5,217 bases of DNA, taken from the NCBI GenBank assembly GCA_029935135.1, contig JAOZKX010000188.1, forward strand, positions 1 through 5,217, read 5' to 3'. The notes under the pieces are model-generated. The model ran no database searches. It was not told the DNA's origin and was given only the letters and a program-made list of their open reading frames with translations. Source of the DNA: Desulfocapsa sp. (GTDB lineage: Bacteria; Desulfobacterota; Desulfobulbia; Desulfobulbales; Desulfocapsaceae). This document shows positions 1-5,217 of the stretch, piece by piece (position 1 is the first letter of the stretch; each line of letters starts with the position of its first letter). The position numbers and the translations under genes are program-made.

Positions 1-677
1 GTGGCTGCGATGATAAATGAGTTTGTTAAATCATCAACATGGACAAGATGGTACATGCATTTCCCCTTGCCCAGAAGGAGGAAATAAGGCTTCATCGCCA
101 TTTTAAAGAGTTTAAGCAAACGTTTGTCGCCAGGGCCATAAATTGCTGCCGGGCGAATGATGGTATAGGGGAGGTTGTTCTTCGCAGCAAATTCGTTCAG
201 CCACTCTTCTGCCTGCAGTTTGGTACGCTGGTAACCGTCGCCTGGACTGAACGGATATTCTTCTGTTGCAGGGGGATTTGCTATGTGACCGTGCACGCCT
301 ATTGTGGAAATGTGAATATATCGCTTGAAATCTGGATTTTTAAGGACTTCTTCACAGATAATCTGACTACTTTTGACATGAACATCCCAGTAATCCTGTT
401 CCGTACTTTTTGCCTCTCGAAAGGCTGCTGCAACATGGAATACATAACTTTGACCGCTGACGGCCTGGCGCATAATTTCTTCGTCAAAAACATCACCTCG
501 AAACCAGGTTATGTCCAGATCGCTGAGAGGGTCGAGATTGGAACTTTTCCTGGCTACGGCGCTGACTTTCAGACCCGCTTCCACCAGTTTTCTTGTGAGA
601 ACTGTTCCGGTAAATCCTGTTGCACCGGTCACCAGTACGGAGGTTCCCGCAGGAATCCGGCATATTGCTTCGTTCAT
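1..677 (-). CDS. NAD(P)-dependent epimerase/dehydratase (extended SDR), 3' end outside window
   Basis: The first 225 residues are visible and the C-terminus lies beyond the window start. Seen: a Rossmann-fold nucleotide-binding glycine motif TGATGFTG at residues 17-24, an acidic/backbone motif RGDVFD near 60-65, HVAAAFR at 81-87, the catalytic Ser/Thr region HISTIGVHG at 122-130, the catalytic YxxxK as YQRTK at 149-153, RPAAIYGPGD at 175-184 and the substrate-side motif VHVDDL at 212-217. These are the ordered hallmarks of extended SDR sugar-nucleotide or sterol-type epimerase/dehydratases, cytoplasmic enzymes that use NAD(P) to oxidise and reduce a substrate hydroxyl. Family members usually have about 310-340 residues, so roughly a third is missing. 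The ATG at 677 is chosen because an in-frame TAG lies 21 nt upstream and a GGA sits 6 nt before the ATG. The surrounding glycosyltransferases suggest a nucleotide-sugar substrate, but the exact reaction cannot be read from sequence. Confidence 0.93.
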   Translation of the reverse strand, partial: MNEAICRIPAGTSVLVTGATGFTGTVLTRKLVEAGLKVSAVARKSSNLDPLSDLDITWFRGDVFDEEIMRQAVSGQSYVFHVAAAFREAKSTEQDYWDVHVKSSQIICEEVLKNPDFKRYIHISTIGVHGHIANPPATEEYPFSPGDGYQRTKLQAEEWLNEFAAKNNLPYTIIRPAAIYGPGDKRLLKLFKMAMKPYFLLLGKGKCMYHLVHVDDLTNSFIIAA

Positions 678-927
678 ATATATTCCATATTTATGCTAAC
701 CCTGGTAAATAAAAAAAACCAGGATAAGTGTCTCGAAGGTCTCTCTGATGTGCCTTTAACTGGTAGAGATTATAGATACTGCAAAATTTCTCAGAGTCTT
801 CCCTTCCCTGTTTTCTTAGCTTTTCCAGAGGAAACCATTACATATTTGCTCAGTTGAAAAATGACCCAACATAAAACCATGAGATCGAATATGATGCAAG
901 CTAAAAGCGGATTTCTCCTCTTATTTG
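678..927. other. Intergenic gap between SDR gene and hydrolase-like gene
   Basis: These 250 nt separate two minus-strand genes. Seen: a 6-bp inverted repeat at 701-723 in the leader of the SDR gene (separate entry), and on the minus strand a TATAAT hexamer at about 768-773 without a recognisable -35 box 16-18 nt upstream. No clear rho-independent terminator follows the upstream gene. Only very short ORFs occur. Whether the SDR gene has its own promoter or is read through from the GT4 gene is undecided. Confidence 0.5.
701..723 (-). promoter_or_regulatory. Small stem-loop in the leader of the SDR gene
   Basis: CCTGGT at 701-706 pairs with ACCAGG at 718-723 around an 11-nt A/T-only loop. On the minus strand it lies about 24-46 nt before the SDR start codon, with the T-rich tract inside the loop rather than after the stem, so it is not a standard terminator. 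It could influence translation or mRNA stability. A 6-bp stem can arise by chance. Confidence 0.2.
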
Positions 928-1704
928 CTATCCTTTTTTTGCTCTGTTGTTTTTGAAAAGCCGACGAAAAGTAGTAAGGAGATTCCCCCGTTTACCCATT
1001 AGTGATGGCTGATATTGAGGTTGGCTAAGAATCGATCGCACAGAGCTGACGGGATCGTCCGGGTCAAAATCACAGTCCAGCTGTATGCCATACTGGCCCA
1101 GAAGCTGTTCTTCTCCAGCAAAGGGCAGGGGGTCTGAGCCGCTGATAATAGTCAACCCCTTGCTGGCCGCTCGTTTCATCAGTCGGGGTTGGAGCCAGCA
1201 GGTGGGACGCAGACTGGTGTCGCCGATAAGGAGAGAGCCGGGATCGTTGGTATCAATCAGCTCCCGCACGATTTTTTTCCGTTTAAAAAACCATTTGCCC
1301 GGGGCCCAGCTAAGGACAGGTACTCCCTGGTGCTGGCGTATTTTTTCGACAAGTTCATTTGCTGGCAAACCGTCAGCTATCTGGGTGTCAACGGTCAACG
1401 ATAATATTTCGATTCTTTCCCTGGTGATGATCTGCCGACCTGGAAAAATATAGAGATCCGGATAGCCGCTTTCCTGGATGTGTAATGCATCCTTAAGATA
1501 GCGTATCGTGCTCTCAGGATTGAACAATTTTGCTGTGTTTTTTGCAAAGTCGGCAAAGAAATGACAGTCAGAGCGTTCTGCCAGGAATAGCATGCAGACT
1601 GCCTGGCTATCCAGTTGTGACAGATTTGTGCGCAGACTGTGAAGGGCCAGTTTTGTGTCATAAAAGGGATAGATATGGACATGGGTATCAGCTATCAGGC
1701 GCAT
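928..1704 (-). CDS. PHP/amidohydrolase-like putative metal-dependent hydrolase
   Basis: A 258-residue cytoplasmic-looking protein without signal peptide or membrane segment. Seen: an N-terminal strand ending in DTHVH (residues 6-10), the HxH metal-binding signature of PHP and amidohydrolase-type barrels; a middle PGRQIITRERIEIL (89-101) that lines up in style with the PHP pattern PGxEITTxxxxHxL but has Gln and Glu where metal-binding Glu and His are expected; SWAPGKW at 132-138; and SGSDPLPF at 188-195, matching the GSD metal-ligand motif near the barrel end. The C-terminus is basic (FRRLFKNNRAKKG). These barrels hydrolyse phosphoesters or amide/ester bonds, but the altered middle motif makes the activity uncertain. 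The start at 1704 overlaps the GT4 stop by 17 nt and is preceded by GAGGTGA 6 nt upstream, which points to translational coupling with the GT4 gene. I cannot name a substrate; a role in glycan metabolism is inferred from context only. Confidence 0.8.
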   Translation of the reverse strand: MRLIADTHVHIYPFYDTKLALHSLRTNLSQLDSQAVCMLFLAERSDCHFFADFAKNTAKLFNPESTIRYLKDALHIQESGYPDLYIFPGRQIITRERIEILSLTVDTQIADGLPANELVEKIRQHQGVPVLSWAPGKWFFKRKKIVRELIDTNDPGSLLIGDTSLRPTCWLQPRLMKRAASKGLTIISGSDPLPFAGEEQLLGQYGIQLDCDFDPDDPVSSVRSILSQPQYQPSLMGKRGNLLTTFRRLFKNNRAKKG

Positions 1705-2887
1705 TGGAACTCACCTCAGAAGGAGAAGACTGTAAAACAAATGTGTAACAGGCTTCCAGTTTTTTAGTGTAATTGTGGAAATTATATGTGCTTTCGTAGA
1801 GTTTGCGTCCCGCTTTTCCCATGGCTTCTCGTGTGGAATCATTTTCAATCAGGGAGATTATCTTTTGCGCCATATCGCTTGCATCCGGAGTGGCCAGGTT
1901 GGCCAGATCTTCGTTAAGTATCAGGCGGTTGGCTTCCACATCGGTTGCCACAATCGAGCGACCGGCCTTCAGGTAATCCAGAAGCTTTAAAGGAGTATTC
2001 ACTCCGCTCAGGCGTGGGGAGAGCAGGATGTCTGAGGCGGAAAGGTAATTTGGTAGGGTATCCGGGGCGACCATGCCGATAAAGCTTACTGCATCCAGAG
2101 CTCCTTGTCGTTGTAAAATGTTCTTGCGCTCGTCGATTTGCTCAGCTGTGCCGCCAATAATTATAAATCTGGCCTGTGGGCAGGTTTGCACCACCTGAGG
2201 AATAGATGCAATCAGCAGATCTACTCCCTGATAGATAGCAAAAGATCCAACAAAGGTAATGAGAATTTCATCTTTCTGCTGCTGGAGTTCTTCACGCACC
2301 CGGGTAACACGATCAGGACTTGGCTCAACCAGTGACGAGGGAATGTCGAAGATATGAAAGGCGCGTGTGCTGGTCTGCATATCATCCACCTGTTTTGTCA
2401 GCCCGGCACCTGTGCAGATAACTGCGTCCACGGCTTTGACTGTAATCCGTTCAATGAGAGCATAGCCGGAGAGGAGAATGTTTTTCAAAAAACCCTTTTT
2501 GTAAGAAGAGGGGTCTGAATGTTTTTCAAAAATTGACTTGGAGCCGGATAATAGACTTAACAGAACGGCTATCATTCCCGCTTCTTCAATCCCGTGGATG
2601 AGCAGATAGTTGTTTTTTCGAATCAGCTGCATCCCTTTAAAAAGAATAAGGACATCAAAAAAAATCTTAAACAGTGACGGGCCGATGGGAATCTGTTTAA
2701 AACCGAAGGGATTGGCAACTCGTATTATAGTAACGCCTTCTATCTCACGCCGTTCACCAATGGGAAGGGTCAGCAGATCCACTGTATAGCCTAGTTCGGC
2801 AAGGGCTTGAATGTTAAAACTTACGCGGATGGGAGATCCCCGCCATTGGAAAAAAGGCTGCGGCGAAATAAGTAGAATTCTTTTCAT
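1688..2887 (-). CDS. GT4-family glycosyltransferase (GT-B fold)
   Basis: Read from ATG 2887 this is 399 residues, a normal GT4 length. Seen: the N-terminal strand MKRILLISPQPFF followed by RGSPIRV (residues 17-22), the loop near the start of GT4 N-domains; LAELGYTVDLLT at 29-40; HGIEEAG at 98-104; FEKHSDP at 120-126; the C-domain opening ITFVGSFAIYQGVDLL (210-225); ARFIIIGG (239-246); LSASDILLSP (282-291); and SGVNTPLKLLDYLKAG followed by SIVATDV (294-317), which holds the nucleotide-sugar binding site. In that site the usual E-x7-E is altered, with Asp at 304 in the second position. It would transfer a sugar from a nucleotide donor to a growing glycan at the cytoplasmic membrane face. The frame stays open upstream to a GTG at 3043 (451 residues), but the extra 52 residues do not look like part of the fold, so 2887 is preferred although no Shine-Dalgarno is visible there. 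It overlaps the next gene by 17 nt. Confidence 0.9.
   Translation of the reverse strand: MKRILLISPQPFFQWRGSPIRVSFNIQALAELGYTVDLLTLPIGERREIEGVTIIRVANPFGFKQIPIGPSLFKIFFDVLILFKGMQLIRKNNYLLIHGIEEAGMIAVLLSLLSGSKSIFEKHSDPSSYKKGFLKNILLSGYALIERITVKAVDAVICTGAGLTKQVDDMQTSTRAFHIFDIPSSLVEPSPDRVTRVREELQQQKDEILITFVGSFAIYQGVDLLIASIPQVVQTCPQARFIIIGGTAEQIDERKNILQRQGALDAVSFIGMVAPDTLPNYLSASDILLSPRLSGVNTPLKLLDYLKAGRSIVATDVEANRLILNEDLANLATPDASDMAQKIISLIENDSTREAMGKAGRKLYESTYNFHNYTKKLEACYTFVLQSSPSEVSSNAPDS
1711..1717 (-). promoter_or_regulatory. Ribosome binding site of the hydrolase-like gene
   Basis: GAGGTGA on the minus strand, 6 nt before the ATG at 1704. It lies inside the 3' end of the GT4 gene and fixes the downstream start despite the 17-nt gene overlap. 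It is the best Shine-Dalgarno match in the minus-strand group. Confidence 0.75.
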
Positions 2888-3154
2888 GTCAGAAGAGTTA
2901 GCTAATAACTGATTGGATTGTCTTGGTTGAGTGCGGAAAATCGCCTGTTTGGTCAGAACTTCTGGAAGCGATAAGTGACAAGAAATATTGTAAAACATTT
3001 TTATTGAAAGTACGCAATGAAAAACAGCATGGTTATGCGGCACATTTTTAAGAACCTGCAGGCGATTTTCTCCTAAAAAAAGATTGACTTAAAAGGGCAT
3101 TAGTGGGATTTTACAGGCCTTAGTTGAATTCTATAGTTGCTAAGACAAAAGAAC

Positions 3155-3185
3155 ATTATATCGCTCGCAGTCTTAACATTCACAA
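3155..3185 (-). promoter_or_regulatory. Candidate sigma70-type promoter for the GT4 group
   Basis: A perfect TATAAT lies on the minus strand at 3155-3160. The nearest -35-like hexamer is TTGTGA at 3180-3185, 4 of 6 matches and a 19-nt spacer, longer than ideal. Transcription would start near 3148 and give a leader of about 260 nt to the ATG at 2887, or about 105 nt to the GTG at 3043. AT-rich DNA yields such hexamers by chance, so this is tentative. Confidence 0.25.
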
Positions 3186-3256
3186 AACTCGAGATTGAGA
3201 GTAATCTTCGATAAATAACATACCACAAGGCAAATTTGCTCGGACTGCCCAAAACT

Positions 3257-3312
3257 GTACTGCTTTGCTATACAACTTTGGGTGGCGGGTGATTTTTTGA
3301 CGATAGCAGTAC
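3257..3312 (+). repeat. Inverted repeat ahead of the acyltransferase gene
   Basis: GTACTGC at 3257-3263 is the exact inverse of GCAGTAC at 3306-3312. A second, overlapping pair is TGCTAT (3266-3271) with ATAGCA (3303-3308). The two pairings compete for the same right arm, which ends directly at the GAGG of the ribosome binding site (3313-3316). This could be an operator or an RNA structure near the ribosome site, or chance, since the arms are short and 42 nt apart. Confidence 0.25.
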
Positions 3313-3316
3313 GAGG
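3313..3316 (+). promoter_or_regulatory. Ribosome binding site of the acyltransferase gene
   Basis: GAGG, 6 nt before the ATG at 3323. It supports this start, which also matches where the conserved first helix motif of the family begins. Confidence 0.6.
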
Positions 3317-3322
3317 CTCATT

Positions 3323-4351
3323 ATGTTGAATTCCCTGCAAATCCTAAGAGGTTTAGCTGCATGGATGGTTGTTTTCCGCCACATTGTACAAAGCTACTTT
3401 ATGGAACAGGTTGGTAGTTCTTTTTGGATATTTTTTGCCTGCTATGGAGCTTACGGCATTGATATTTTTTTTGTTTTAAGTGGTTTTGTGATGGCTCTGG
3501 TTGCAAGTAAGCATCAACCATCAGGTGTTGTTTTTGGCGTCAATCGGTTTTTTAGGGTTATTCCAGGATACTGGTTTTTCACTTTGTTGCTGGTTGTCAG
3601 TATTTTGGTGTTTCCAGCAGGTACTTATCTTACCTGGTGGGCCGATTACAGTCTTATAAAATCTCTTCTTTTTATTCCTAATGTAAATCCTAATGGGTAT
3701 GGTTATTTCCCAACTTTATATGTTGGCTGGACATTGATTTATGAAATGTTCTTTTATGTTGTTTTCACTGTTGTGCTTCTCTTAAAAATTCCAAAACCTT
3801 CCATAGCATGTGCAGTGATCCTTGCTATTATTGCCGTTCTATTTAAAGAGACCAGGTTTCTTGGTTATACCCCATTACTGCTTTTGGAATTTTCCATTGG
3901 AATTATTGTTTTTGAATACCTAAGCATGACTAAAGATAAGAATATCTTATTAAGAATAGTGCTTCCGATATCATTTTTTCTCCTTGCGCTAATGGTCTCT
4001 GTTTACATCAAGCAGCAATATTACATAAAATACATAAATGCTGGACTAATAGTATATGTGTTTATCTTAATGGAGAAACTATTCTCACAAAAAATAAAGC
4101 TGTGGAAGTTCCTGAAAGTTCTTGGAGACTACTCATATTCCACATATTTAAATCACATAATAATAATTGGTTGGGGATATTATTTCTTCGGTGGGAAGGG
4201 GACAGGTGTGTTGGAATGTATAGGCGTACTTGCTATTTTAGTTGTGGTATTTTTTGTTTCAAAATATTCATATAAATGGATCGAAACAGGTAAGTATATT
4301 TCTTATTCCAAGCGACTTTGTGTGGAAATGTTAACGGTAAAATCCAAGTGA
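3323..4351 (+). CDS. Acyltransferase family 3 membrane protein (OafA/ExoZ-like glycan O-acyltransferase)
   Basis: A 342-residue hydrophobic protein with about ten membrane segments. Seen in family order: LQILRGLAAWMVVFRH (residues 5-20) with the conserved Arg9 and His20; GIDIFFVLSGFVM (45-57); the RFFRVIPGYWF loop (75-85); the VGWTLIYEMFFYVVF segment (134-148), where the W-T-L-x-x-E pattern is typical; LLLEFSIGII (186-195); LGDYSYSTYLNHIIII (267-282), matching the family's LGxxSYxxYLxH; and a closing YKWIE (317-321). Length is normal for an acyltransferase-3 domain with no fused SGNH domain. Such proteins move an acyl group, often acetyl, across the inner membrane onto a sugar of a surface polysaccharide or lipid-linked intermediate. 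The gene is much more AT-rich than its neighbours (15 G/C in 60 nt at 4021-4080, against 35 in 60 at 1201-1260), suggesting separate acquisition. The sugar and acyl donor cannot be told from the sequence. Confidence 0.93.
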   Translation: MLNSLQILRGLAAWMVVFRHIVQSYFMEQVGSSFWIFFACYGAYGIDIFFVLSGFVMALVASKHQPSGVVFGVNRFFRVIPGYWFFTLLLVVSILVFPAGTYLTWWADYSLIKSLLFIPNVNPNGYGYFPTLYVGWTLIYEMFFYVVFTVVLLLKIPKPSIACAVILAIIAVLFKETRFLGYTPLLLLEFSIGIIVFEYLSMTKDKNILLRIVLPISFFLLALMVSVYIKQQYYIKYINAGLIVYVFILMEKLFSQKIKLWKFLKVLGDYSYSTYLNHIIIIGWGYYFFGGKGTGVLECIGVLAILVVVFFVSKYSYKWIETGKYISYSKRLCVEMLTVKSK

Positions 4352-4532
4352 AGAAGTGATTTTATTATAATTTGAACAGTATCTTTTGTTTCCTCAGTGG
4401 GCTCTCTGCAGTTTTCACACGGCCATTTTCCTTATTGGCAACATTTTGATATCGCCCCTTTTCATAAGCGTGTTGATATGTAGCTGACCGATGCCACTAT
4501 TTAATTGTACTCTGATTGTTATTCTTGTTTTT

Positions 4533-4559
4533 ACATCGTTCAGCTATCCTGAACGTTGT
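4533..4559 (+). terminator. Possible terminator hairpin after the acyltransferase gene
   Basis: CGTTCAG (4537-4543) pairs perfectly with CTGAACG (4549-4555) across the 5-nt loop CTATC. After a T:T mismatch the stem continues with ACA (4533-4535) against TGT (4557-4559), giving ten pairs. The following sequence TCTTTTCC is T-rich but interrupted, so termination may be weak. It lies 180 nt after the acyltransferase stop, further than usual; an operator role is also possible. Confidence 0.35.
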
Positions 4560-4619
4560 TCTTTTCCATCCCAAAATTTCTCAGGGCAGGAAATGTAATT
4601 TTAGTAGACGGCAGGAGTA

Positions 4620-4766
4620 ATGTGTTTTAGAATTAATTTCTTTTACCCTGGGATAAATGGTGCGTTGTTGTTACCATATCCCATGTGGGATAATTCCCCT
4701 TTAATTCCTGGAAATCATAGAGAAGCTGTTCCGGGGCATTTTCATAACGGAAACAAAAACCGATGA
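4620..4766 (+). CDS. Possible 48-residue leader ORF overlapping the GT2 start
   Basis: An ATG at 4620 opens a 49-codon frame that closes with TGA at 4764-4766, so its end shares ATGA with the GT2 start codon, the classic arrangement for translational coupling. AGGAG at 4613-4617 precedes it, but only 2 nt before the ATG, which is too close for efficient initiation. The peptide begins [14 protein letters not shown], has no recognisable domain, and its frame runs through the palindrome at 4677-4692. It may be a coupling leader or a chance ORF; I do not recognise it. Confidence 0.2.
   Translation: MCFRINFFYPGINGALLLPYPMWDNSPLIPGNHREAVPGHFHNGNKNR
4677..4692. promoter_or_regulatory. 7+2+7 palindrome, candidate operator ahead of the GT2 gene
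   Basis: TATCCCA and TGGGATA are perfect inverses around a TG centre. A related imperfect copy, TACCCTGGGATAA, lies at 4644-4656, so TGGGATAA occurs twice 37 nt apart (4649 and 4686), and a lone ATCCCA is at 4568-4573. Symmetric short-centre palindromes with nearby partial copies are typical of dimeric regulator sites. The site is about 70 nt before the GT2 ATG. The regulator is unknown. Confidence 0.35.
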
Positions 4767-5217
4767 AAGTATCAATAGTCATTCCCGTTTATAACGAAGA
4801 GTCGACATTATTAAATATTCTTGAGCAGGTGGAACAGGTATCACTTCTTCCCGGAATGGAGCGTGAAGTTGTTATTGTCAACGACTGCTCCACCGATGGA
4901 ACCACTGAGATCCTTAGGACCCTGGAGCAAGAAGGACGACTTATTCTGCACCATGAGGTGAATCGTGGAAAGGGTGCGGCATTACGGACAGGCTATGCCC
5001 AATGCACTGGTGATATCATTATCGTGCAGGACGCCGATATGGAATATGACCCCAATGAGTATTGTAAGCTGTTGAAGCCTATTGTCGATGGCAAGGCAGC
5101 GGTGGTCTACGGATCACGATTTATGGGAGGAGAGCCCCATCGTATTGTCTATTTCTGGCATAGTATTGGGAATAAGGTGCTGACATTGATGTCAAATATG
5201 TTCAGCGACCTGAACCT
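4763..5217 (+). CDS. GT2-family glycosyltransferase, DPM1-like (polyprenyl-phosphate sugar synthase type), 3' end outside window
   Basis: The first 151 residues of a GT-A fold transferase are visible. Seen: the opening strand [13 protein letters not shown] (1-13); [13 protein letters not shown] (35-47), the nucleotide-binding Asp region; [12 protein letters not shown] (67-78); the metal-binding QDADMEYDP (89-97) with the DxD-like Asp90 and Asp92; and [10 protein letters not shown] (114-123). The GSRF motif and the [12 protein letters not shown] that follows (130-141) are characteristic of dolichol-phosphate mannose synthase-like enzymes, which transfer a sugar from a nucleotide donor to a polyprenyl phosphate at the cytoplasmic face of the membrane. 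Whether C-terminal membrane helices follow is not visible. The start is fixed by homology style at the first strand; the Shine-Dalgarno is weak (GGA 11 nt upstream), which fits possible coupling to the short ORF that overlaps it by ATGA. Base composition is like the minus-strand genes and unlike the acyltransferase. Confidence 0.93.
   Translation, partial: MKVSIVIPVYNEESTLLNILEQVEQVSLLPGMEREVVIVNDCSTDGTTEILRTLEQEGRLILHHEVNRGKGAALRTGYAQCTGDIIIVQDADMEYDPNEYCKLLKPIVDGKAAVVYGSRFMGGEPHRIVYFWHSIGNKVLTLMSNMFSDLN

Larger units (their letters stand above)
2888..3322. promoter_or_regulatory. Divergent intergenic region between GT4 and acyltransferase genes
   Basis: These 435 nt separate two divergently read genes and must hold promoters for both directions. 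The part 2888-3043 is an open extension of the GT4 frame, with an AGGAG on the minus strand at 3070-3074 that has no ATG, GTG or TTG at a usable distance. Other visible elements are a minus-strand TATAAT at 3155-3160, a bulged hairpin at 3189-3211 (TCGAGATT pairing with AATCT-t-CGA), a plus-strand TATACA at 3269-3274 with no convincing -35, and an inverted repeat at 3257-3312. The region is AT-rich and I find no gene or RNA gene in it. Confidence 0.55.
4352..4762. other. Intergenic region between acyltransferase and GT2 genes
   Basis: These 411 nt lie between two co-directional genes. They contain a hairpin at 4533-4559 that may end the acyltransferase transcript, a cluster of ATCCCA/TGGGAT motifs from 4568 to 4692, and a 48-codon ORF from 4620 that overlaps the GT2 start. 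A TATAAT at 4366-4371 has no -35 partner. I find no RNA gene or remnant of a known protein family. The length and content suggest the GT2 gene has its own promoter. Confidence 0.5.

Noticed and set aside
39..857. A 272-codon plus-strand ORF
   Set aside because: It lies opposite the SDR gene, whose ordered family motifs (TGxxGxxG, YxxxK, RPxxIYGPGD) prove the minus strand is coding; the plus-strand translation is cysteine- and aromatic-rich with no domain and runs past the SDR start into the gap.
1085..1453. A 122-codon plus-strand ORF
   Set aside because: It is antisense to the hydrolase-like gene, has no good ribosome site and no recognisable motif.
1395..1682. A 95-codon minus-strand ORF within the hydrolase-like gene
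   Set aside because: It is an alternative frame of the same DNA that encodes the DTHVH-containing protein and has no domain of its own.
3001..3045. A 14-codon minus-strand ORF starting ATG at 3045
   Set aside because: Short enough to be chance, with only AGG 9 nt upstream; no attenuator-like codon run or following terminator.
3084..3113. TTGACT (3084-3089) as a plus-strand -35 box
   Set aside because: At 16-18 nt spacing the sequences are GGATTT, GATTTT and ATTTTA, none a credible -10 box, and it lies over 200 nt from the gene.
3257..3312. Integron attC-like site or transposon end around the inverted repeat
   Set aside because: No RYYYAAC/GTTRRRY core pair, no matching copy on the other side of the acyltransferase gene, and no integrase or transposase in the window.
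4366..4371. TATAAT just after the acyltransferase stop, as the promoter of a small RNA ending at the hairpin 4533-4559
   Set aside because: No -35-like hexamer at 16-18 nt (TCCAAG at 17 nt) and AT-rich context make a chance match likely; there is no other sign of an RNA gene.

Overview
The window is a piece of a bacterial cell-surface polysaccharide (exopolysaccharide, capsule or O-antigen type) biosynthesis region. It holds five protein-coding genes, two of them cut by the window edges, arranged as two divergent groups. All five show recognisable folds, four of them typical of glycan assembly: an extended short-chain dehydrogenase/epimerase, a GT4 glycosyltransferase, a membrane acyltransferase and a DPM1-like GT2 glycosyltransferase. 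The fifth is a PHP/amidohydrolase-like protein of unknown function. Shine-Dalgarno sites and gene style fit a Gram-negative bacterium. A Desulfobacterota/Deltaproteobacteria-like host is my impression from protein style only and is not proven by anything in the window.

Left half, minus strand (read right to left): the GT4 glycosyltransferase (2887 to 1688), then the metal-hydrolase-like protein (1704 to 928, overlapping the GT4 end by 17 nt and with a good ribosome binding site), then a 250-nt gap and the NAD(P)-dependent epimerase/dehydratase (677 to the window start, C-terminus missing). The first two are almost certainly co-transcribed. The third may be in the same operon or have its own promoter.

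Centre: a 435-nt non-coding stretch (2888-3322) separates the divergent groups. It holds a consensus TATAAT hexamer on the minus strand, a bulged hairpin and an inverted repeat just ahead of the acyltransferase gene. The GT4 reading frame stays open through 52 codons of this stretch, so its true start is not fully settled.

Right half, plus strand: an AT-rich acyltransferase-3 gene (3323-4351) whose base composition differs clearly from its neighbours, then a 411-nt gap (4352-4762) with a hairpin that could end the acyltransferase transcript and a cluster of ATCCCA/TGGGAT motifs including a 7+2+7 palindrome, then the start of a DPM1-like GT2 glycosyltransferase (4763 to the window end). A 48-codon ORF with a Shine-Dalgarno sequence overlaps the GT2 start by ATGA and may be a coupling leader.

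A plausible joint role is that the GT2 enzyme loads a sugar on a polyprenyl-phosphate or similar acceptor, the GT4 enzyme extends a glycan, the SDR enzyme modifies a sugar nucleotide, and the acyltransferase decorates the product with acetyl or another acyl group. This is inferred from families and proximity. I see no RNA genes, CRISPR, transposase or integrase, and no convincing undescribed system; the most notable items are the hydrolase-like protein coupled to the GT4 gene and the motif cluster ahead of the GT2 gene.
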